Shown here piece by piece: positions 59,285 through 64,000 of a stretch of DNA of 64,000 nucleotides. Position numbers and translations under genes: made by a program. This stretch comes from Acanthochromis polyacanthus (taxonomy: Eukaryota; Chordata; Actinopteri; Pomacentridae): the NCBI RefSeq assembly GCF_021347895.1, contig NC_067135.1, forward strand, positions 23,695,847 to 23,759,846, in the 5' to 3' direction. How positions within the stretch are numbered: the first letter of the stretch is position 1; every line of letters begins with the position of its first letter. The notes beneath the pieces were generated by a model. The model was not told where the DNA came from. It ran no database searches and saw nothing but the letters and a program-made list of their open reading frames with translations.

Positions 59285-60205
59285 TGCTAGTTTTGTATTT
59301 TATACAAAGGAAAAACGTTAAATAGAAGCAGTTTTTGTTAAAATATAAAAGAATAAAATAAAAATAGCACAAAATCTGTTCATTTTGTATGAAGGGAGAG
59401 CAGTAGATAGGTGCAATTTCTGCAAAAAAACATAAAATAGAAAAATCTGTTTATTTTATATAAAGGAAAAGCATTTAATAGAAGCAGTTTCAGCTAAAAA
59501 AAAAAAAGAGAAAATACTAGAAAAATTGATTCATTTTGTACTTAAAGGGAAACTGTTTCTGCTAAAAATAAATTGTAGAAAAAAAACTGTTATATATTTA
59601 GGGAAAAGTACGTGGTTTATGCTAAAATAAAAAAAACTAAAAAGTAAAAAAAAATCTTTTTATTTTGTATTTTATAATTAAATTAAAGCAGTTTCTACTA
59701 AAAAATGGAAATAATAGAAAAATATGTTGATTTTGGAATTTATATATAGAGAAAGCATTAAGTAGAAGTAGTTTCTGCAAAAACAATAATGCAAAAATCT
59801 CTTAAATTAGTATTTTAATTTTATTGTAAAGCATTAAATAGAAGCTAAAAAAAAATTTGAGAAAAATCTGTTGATTTTATATAAACAAAGTATTGAATAG
59901 AAACTGTTTCTGCTCGAAAAAAATTAAAATGCTAGAAAAATGTTTATTTTGTATTTTATAATTATATGGAAGCGGGTTTTGCAAAAAAATAAAAATAGAA
60001 AAATCTGTTCATTTTGTATTTTAGAAAAAGAGAAAGTGTTAAATTGAAGCAGATTTGCTAAAAAAAAATGAGAAAAATATGTTTATTTTGTATTTTAAAG
60101 GGACAGCAGTGAATAAAAGCAGTTTCTGCTAAACCAAAAAAAATAGTAGAAAAATCTCTTCATTTTATATAACGGGAAAGCTTTAAATAGAAGCAGTTTT
60201 AACGG
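59285..60205 (+). repeat. A-rich tandem array, ~62-80 bp unit, about twelve units
   Basis: Each unit carries AGAAAAATCTGTTCATTTTG, TATTTTATA or TATAAAGG, GAAAGC-TTAAATAGAAGCAG, TTTCTGCTAAAAAAA. The AGAAAAAT landmark recurs about every 62-80 bp from 59362 to 60150. Units have drifted and contain frame-breaking indels. Confidence 0.8.
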
Positions 60206-60339
60206 TATTATTTGGATGTTGTTACACAAACGTCATTAAATACTTCCAGTTTTTATCATTTCTGTTTGTGTGAACTTCCCTTCATCAGTTAACTGTGGTT
60301 CCTGTTACCAGAAAATGCAGCTGCATGGTTTCAGCCGGC

Positions 60340-60715
60340 TTGCCGTTGGTGCCGGTCTACAGGTTGCTGTTGAGGCTGGTCTACTGGTTTCTGTGAAGGC
60401 TGGTCTACAGGTTGTCATGGTTGCTTGTCTACAGGTTGTCGTGGCTGCTGGTCTACAGCAGGGGTGTCAAGATCCGTTCCTGAAGGGCCACTATCCTGCA
60501 TGTTTTAGATGTTTCCCTCTTCCAACACAGCTGATTGAAATGATCAGGCTCCTTATCAGGCTTCTGCTGAGCGTGATGATAAGCTGATCATTTGAATCAG
60601 GTGTGCTGGAAGAGGGAAACATCTAAAACATGCAGGATAGTGGCCCTCCAGGAACTGAGTTTGACACCCCTGGTCTACAGGTTGTCGTGGTTGCCGGTCT
60701 ACAGGTTGCCGTGGC
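60340..60715 (+). repeat. 24 bp minisatellite interrupted by a MITE
   Basis: Units of about 24 bp, GGTCTACAGGTTGTCGTGGT plus TGCC or CTGCT, run from 60351 to 60458 and continue at 60674-60715 after the inserted element. In frame this gives AGLQVVVx repeats, which explains the 105-codon open frame at 60270-60587. It is not a recognised protein. Confidence 0.8.
60459..60673. mobile_element. hAT-type palindromic MITE with perfect target duplication
   Basis: A 215 bp element with ends CAGGGGTGTCAA and TTTGACACCCCTG. Almost the whole element is one inverted repeat: GCATGTTTTAGATGTTTCCC on the left pairs with GGGAAACATCTAAAACATGC on the right. The flanking octamer GTCTACAG is identical on both sides (60451-60458 and 60674-60681). 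As that octamer is also part of the 24 bp repeat, the duplication is supported by the TIRs and not by it alone. No coding capacity. Confidence 0.85.
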
Positions 60716-61425
60716 GTTTCATGCAGGAATGCCGCCACATTCGGTGACAAATGTGAAGGCATGCAGGGAGCCGTCGCAAACGTGAGCGGAGTCCTAAGAT
60801 GGTATCTGTGTGAGTGTGTTCGAGAAATGATGATCTCCATGACGACCCCCGATGTCCTATCTCAGATTGATTACCCATGGTGCATTGTGTCTCGGGGCAT
60901 GTACTCAGATAGAGAATGAGTGCCGATAAGCAGAGGCACAGATGAGGATGGAGGACAGTAAGTGTCTCTACAATAGAATCAGCAGCCAGTAAATCAGTTA
61001 AATCATGTGTTCTGACTGTGGTAATAATCTCTACGTCCTGCTGGGTGCATCACCTCATCAGTGTATCATTACTGTGGAAATAACTCTCCTGCATACTGAC
61101 ACTCTGCAGAACTTCCTCATTTCCAGATTTAATAGATGTGTGTGCTATTTTTAGAAAAGATTTACTGACTTTCCCCTCATCTGATCATAGATTAGCAGCT
61201 GAAAGGTGCTTGTAAATGCAGAAAAACAGTTATCATCCTCTGAGTTAATGCGTCTGTCTGTTATCGTGACAGATTTCCACCTCGCTACTCGTCTATTCTC
61301 TCTCCTTCTGCTGTGTGTTTGACTAAAGAAAGCCATCCCAGTGACATTATCCAGACTGATCTCGCTCTGTTTACGTTTGAACTCCAAGAAGAACAGCAAA
61401 CTATAAAAAACACAAAGCAGCGAAG
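60716..61425. other. Non-coding stretch, no gene seen
   Basis: Unique-looking sequence between the minisatellites. The 96-codon minus frame at 61151-61441 has no domain. Confidence 0.45.
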
Positions 61426-61865
61426 AAGAGACGCAAAACAACTACAGAAAGACAAAATGACTACAGAAAGACAAAAGAACTACAAAGAGATGCAAAAAAA
61501 CTATAAAAGCAACTAGAGATGCAAAACAACTACAAAGAGACAGAAAATGATTACAAAGAGACACAGAACGGCTACAAAAAGACACAAAACAAATACAAAA
61601 AGAAGCAAAACTATGAAGAGACACAACATGACTACAAAAAGACACAAAACAACTGTAAAGAGACAAAAAATGTCTGCAATAAGATGCAAAACAACTACAA
61701 AAACACAAAGCGACTGATGAGAAGACTACAAAAAGACGCAAAACAACTATGAAGAGACACAAAACAACTACAGAAAGACACAAAACAGTAAAGAGACAAA
61801 ACGACTGCAATAAGACACATAACTTAAAAAAAAAAAAAACAACTATAAAAAGACACAAAAAATAC
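61426..61865 (+). repeat. A-rich minisatellite, ~21 bp unit, next to the PH-domain exon
   Basis: Units like AACTACAAAGAGACACAAAAC recur about every 21 bp. One frame (61519-61752) gives heptads of the type YKxTQNx, which is why it stays open for 77 codons. The array ends about 87 bp before the splice acceptor of the exon at 61953. Not coding. Confidence 0.8.
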
Positions 61866-61952
61866 AAATTACAATTGTTCTGAGGATTTGAATGTACTAA
61901 CGTCTGTTTTATCTTCCCCCGTCCATCCTCTTTGTGTTTTTTCTGACTCTAG

Positions 61953-62063
61953 AAAAGTGTGAAGGAGGGAATCCTGTTAAAGCAGACGAGCTCCTTCCAG
62001 AGGTGGAAGAGGAGGTACTTCAAACTCAGAGGGAGGACCCTCTACTATGCCAAAGACTGCAAG
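61953..62063 (+). CDS. dgkh: Diacylglycerol kinase (eta type), PH-domain exon 1 of 3 seen
   Basis: A 111 bp exon, 37 codons, phase 0 at both ends. The acceptor is ttctgactctag and the donor AAG|gtatgg. It encodes [20 protein letters not shown] followed by [14 protein letters not shown], the first strands of a pleckstrin homology domain with the basic cluster (KQ, R, KRR) that usually contacts phosphoinositide head groups. Type II diacylglycerol kinases (delta, eta, kappa) begin with such a PH domain, followed by two C1 domains, a split catalytic domain and, in some forms, a SAM domain. They phosphorylate diacylglycerol to phosphatidic acid. The [24 protein letters not shown] wording is closest to the eta type as I remember it; delta reads differently at several of these positions. 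The preceding exon is not certain (see 52350-52496). Confidence 0.88.
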
Positions 62064-62256
62064 GTATGGACACGTGTGAGGCTGAATGGAGATATTTTTG
62101 ATGATTAGAATCTCTCTTTTTAAGTCTGCATGAACAAAATGTTTTTATAAGAAACCATAATTACCAGCAGCAGCAGCAGATTCAAGGTTTTATGTGAGTG
62201 CAAGGTGTCAAAAAAGACAAGCTGATGGTTGTATTGTCTCTTTGTTTCCCCATCAG
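62064..62256 (+). other. Intron of the diacylglycerol kinase gene
   Basis: A 193 bp GT-AG intron between the first two PH-domain exons. It contains a short CAG repeat (62164-62179) and no other feature. Confidence 0.85.
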
Positions 62257-62337
62257 TCCCTGATTTTTGATGAAGTGGACCTTTCCGATGCCAGCGTGGC
62301 TGAAACCAGCACCAAGAACATCAACAACAGCTTCACA
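62257..62337 (+). CDS. dgkh: Diacylglycerol kinase (eta type), PH-domain exon 2
   Basis: An 81 bp exon, 27 codons, phase 0 at both ends. The acceptor is tttccccatcag and the donor ACA|gtgagt. It encodes [20 protein letters not shown] and NINNSFT, the middle strands of the PH domain. The segment is one of the most conserved in type II diacylglycerol kinases (FDEVDL-x-DASVAE-x-STKN-x-NNSFT). It joins directly in frame to the exons on both sides, and the intron before it is only 193 bp. Confidence 0.9.
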
Positions 62338-62501
62338 GTGAGTCAAAAATGACCCAATGTGGATGGAGGCATTTCAGATTTGGCTTTGGTTTTCAAAGAC
62401 AGAAGGGAAATAGGTTTCTAGCTAAGAATCCTAGACTTGAGTTATTTCTGAAACAGATGAAGCAGTTGTCATTTTTGGCATGCGTCGTAGTGGAAAATAT
62501 C

Positions 62502-62534
<33 letters not shown>

Positions 62535-63152
62535 CCATCCAAAACTGTGGTCCAAACTTAAATATCATCACTTCAGGTAGACATCAAGAAAAATTGTAAG
62601 AACTGATGCCACTGCATTATCAGGTCGAAATCTGGATTTCTCCAAAACTTGCTTTTAACCACATGTGGAGATAAAGGAAGAATTCAAATGTAGGCTATGG
62701 GGTGCCATGAGTATACATAACTTTACGCATTATTGAGATTTCAATGGATGAGTTACATAAAAATTCAAACCATTTACAGTCAACATGAACACAGAAATGA
62801 TCTGTAGAGACCAGAACTGCTTTATTTCTTTTATCAGACTATAAACATGTTGACTTGCCTTTGGAGTTGGCCTCAAGTGGCCATTCGAGGAACTGCAGTT
62901 TGTGGCTCAACATTGCTGCTTTTGTTGTTGTTTTTTTTCCCTCAATTTGCAGCTTGATGCTAACTAGCAAATGACACCATGCTAAAATACCAAAGACAGT
63001 GGGGCACATCAGTGTGGACCATTAAGCTCAGAGAACAATTCTAGCTGCTAGCATGTTTTAGCACCATAACACCAATAATGAGGCGATACAGAGTAACAAT
63101 AAATCCAATACCTAGAGTCGCTAAGCCCACACTTTCATCCTCTGGTTCTCAG
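62338..63152 (+). other. Intron of the diacylglycerol kinase gene
   Basis: An 815 bp GT-AG intron. Most of it (62468-63000) is interspersed repeat E with a poly-T of about 32 bases. Confidence 0.85.
62468..63000 (+). repeat. Interspersed repeat E, copy 2, with a poly-T insertion
   Basis: Collinear with 57608-58125, with ~55 extra bp at its left end (GTAGTGGAAAATATCG then poly-T, 62506-62534) between CATGCGTC and CCATCCAAAACTGTGG. Located inside an intron. Confidence 0.8.
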
Positions 63153-63257
63153 GTGATCACTCCATTTCGTAAACTGATGTTATGTGCCGAAAGCAGGAAG
63201 GAGATGGAAGACTGGATCACTGCTCTCAAATCCGTCCAAAAATGGGAAACCTACGAG
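63153..63257 (+). CDS. dgkh: Diacylglycerol kinase (eta type), PH-domain exon 3
   Basis: A 105 bp exon, 35 codons, phase 0 at both ends. The acceptor is ctggttctcag and the donor GAG|gttagt. It encodes [35 protein letters not shown]: the last strands and the C-terminal helix with the invariant PH-domain Trp (EDW). Together the three exons give 99 codons and a complete PH domain. The next exons should encode the first C1 domain and lie to the right of 64000. No frame break or unusual base composition is seen, so the gene looks intact here. Where the family usually has residues such as TREP or NREH, this protein has KWETYE. Confidence 0.9.
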
Positions 63258-64000
63258 GTTAGTGCTCTCATCGCTCCATCTTTTTATGTATTCACGGTAT
63301 TGTTTGTTCTATTGGCTGGCATCAGAGTAACCTTGAATAAACTGATGATCGTTTGATAAAAGCTGGTCATGAGCGGTTTATTTGTTTTGAGGGAAACAGG
63401 CTTCAATTCTTTATCCGTCTGTTCTGGGCATAAATGATCCACCTTGTCTTGTTTTTTTTTAAATTTGTTTTTTGGCAGAAATAATCTCTTTCTGTGTATT
63501 CCACCTCCCTGTTTCTTCATTCATTTTCTTTTCTGCTTCTCATTTCAGCTCTTTGCCAACAGATTGATGTCGCTCATAAAATCAGAGCTTTAGCTTTAAT
63601 AGGCTATAAAGAGAGCTGAAGACAGTCAGCTGCGAGCTGAGCTGATATTCTCTGTTTTATAGGCTTTAAGCGTTCCTTGCCTTTTCCAATAGATTTTAGT
63701 TTTTGTCTTTTCCTTATCCCTAGTTATTCCCAGCTCATGTGAGTGTAGCTGCAGTTAAATAAGCCTGACAGAACTTCATGAAAAGTCACAAAGAGTTTGT
63801 TTTCTAGAGGGAGCTTGGTTTGAATCTGGCATTTGAGCGCCTTATTTCACTCTTCAATTTTTTTAGTTGCAGGAGTAACTGAGATTGGAGAAGAGAGACT
63901 TCTCTGTGCATTTGATGCATTTAGGGGGCGTTTGTAAATTACAGCTTCCTTCTCAACTTACTGGTCAGCAAATCCAAGCTTGTCCACCAGATGGCGCTGT
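63258..64000 (+). other. Intron of the diacylglycerol kinase gene, incomplete
   Basis: The intron following PH exon 3 continues past the end of the window. AT-rich, with nothing else recognised. The C1-domain exon is not in it. Confidence 0.7.

Noticed and set aside
60270..60587. 105-codon frame with AGLQVVV repeats that looked like a repeat protein
   Set aside because: The repeat follows the 24 bp minisatellite and the frame ends inside the MITE; the upstream part has no domain.

Overview
The window reads as teleost fish nuclear DNA, probably from a spiny-rayed (percomorph) species. The evidence is vertebrate-type exons with GT-AG introns, Tc1/mariner, hAT and fish-type LINE remnants, long pyrimidine minisatellites, and only about 300 bp of certain coding sequence in 64 kb. 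The sequence is AT-rich and intergenic or intronic almost throughout. I see no bacterial, viral, CRISPR, tRNA or rRNA feature.

The one secure gene lies at the far right on the + strand. Three exons (61953-62063, 62257-62337, 63153-63257) join in phase 0 into a 99-codon pleckstrin homology (PH) domain of a type II diacylglycerol kinase, best matched to the eta type (dgkh). The C1, catalytic and SAM regions must lie beyond position 64000. A 49-codon open frame at 52350-52496, opened by an ATG and closed by a possible phase-0 splice donor, could be an alternative first exon of this gene. If so, 52497-61952 is its first intron; if not, the whole left part is upstream or intronic DNA of a gene whose first exon is outside the window.

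Repeats by region: 0-8 kb has a Tc1/mariner-like MITE, a short palindromic MITE and a degenerate CTATTT array. 8-15 kb has diverged low-copy repeats and an AT-rich block between direct repeats. 16-22.7 kb has a 640-800 bp tandem array, a 753 bp hAT-like element, a dead LINE and a ~123 bp satellite. 25-29.3 kb has a dead Tc1 transposon with IR/DR ends, a minus-strand LINE fragment and a 380 bp tandem duplication. 31-40 kb has an A-rich minisatellite, a three-unit 360-405 bp array, a hAT MITE with a perfect 8 bp target duplication and a deleted Tc1 copy. 41-52 kb has a composite interspersed repeat (including a 463 bp tandem array), three pyrimidine minisatellite blocks and a T-rich minisatellite. 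52-64 kb has the gene, with many intronic repeats, a cluster of three stem-loops and a palindromic hAT MITE inside a 24 bp minisatellite.

I did not find a new multi-gene system. The observations most worth checking are the candidate alternative first exon, the hairpin cluster at 58.48-58.59 kb, the 1.7 kb of one-sided pyrimidine repeat, the 463 bp array, and three X-box-like motifs. Nearly all of the open frames in the window are repeat translation or chance.
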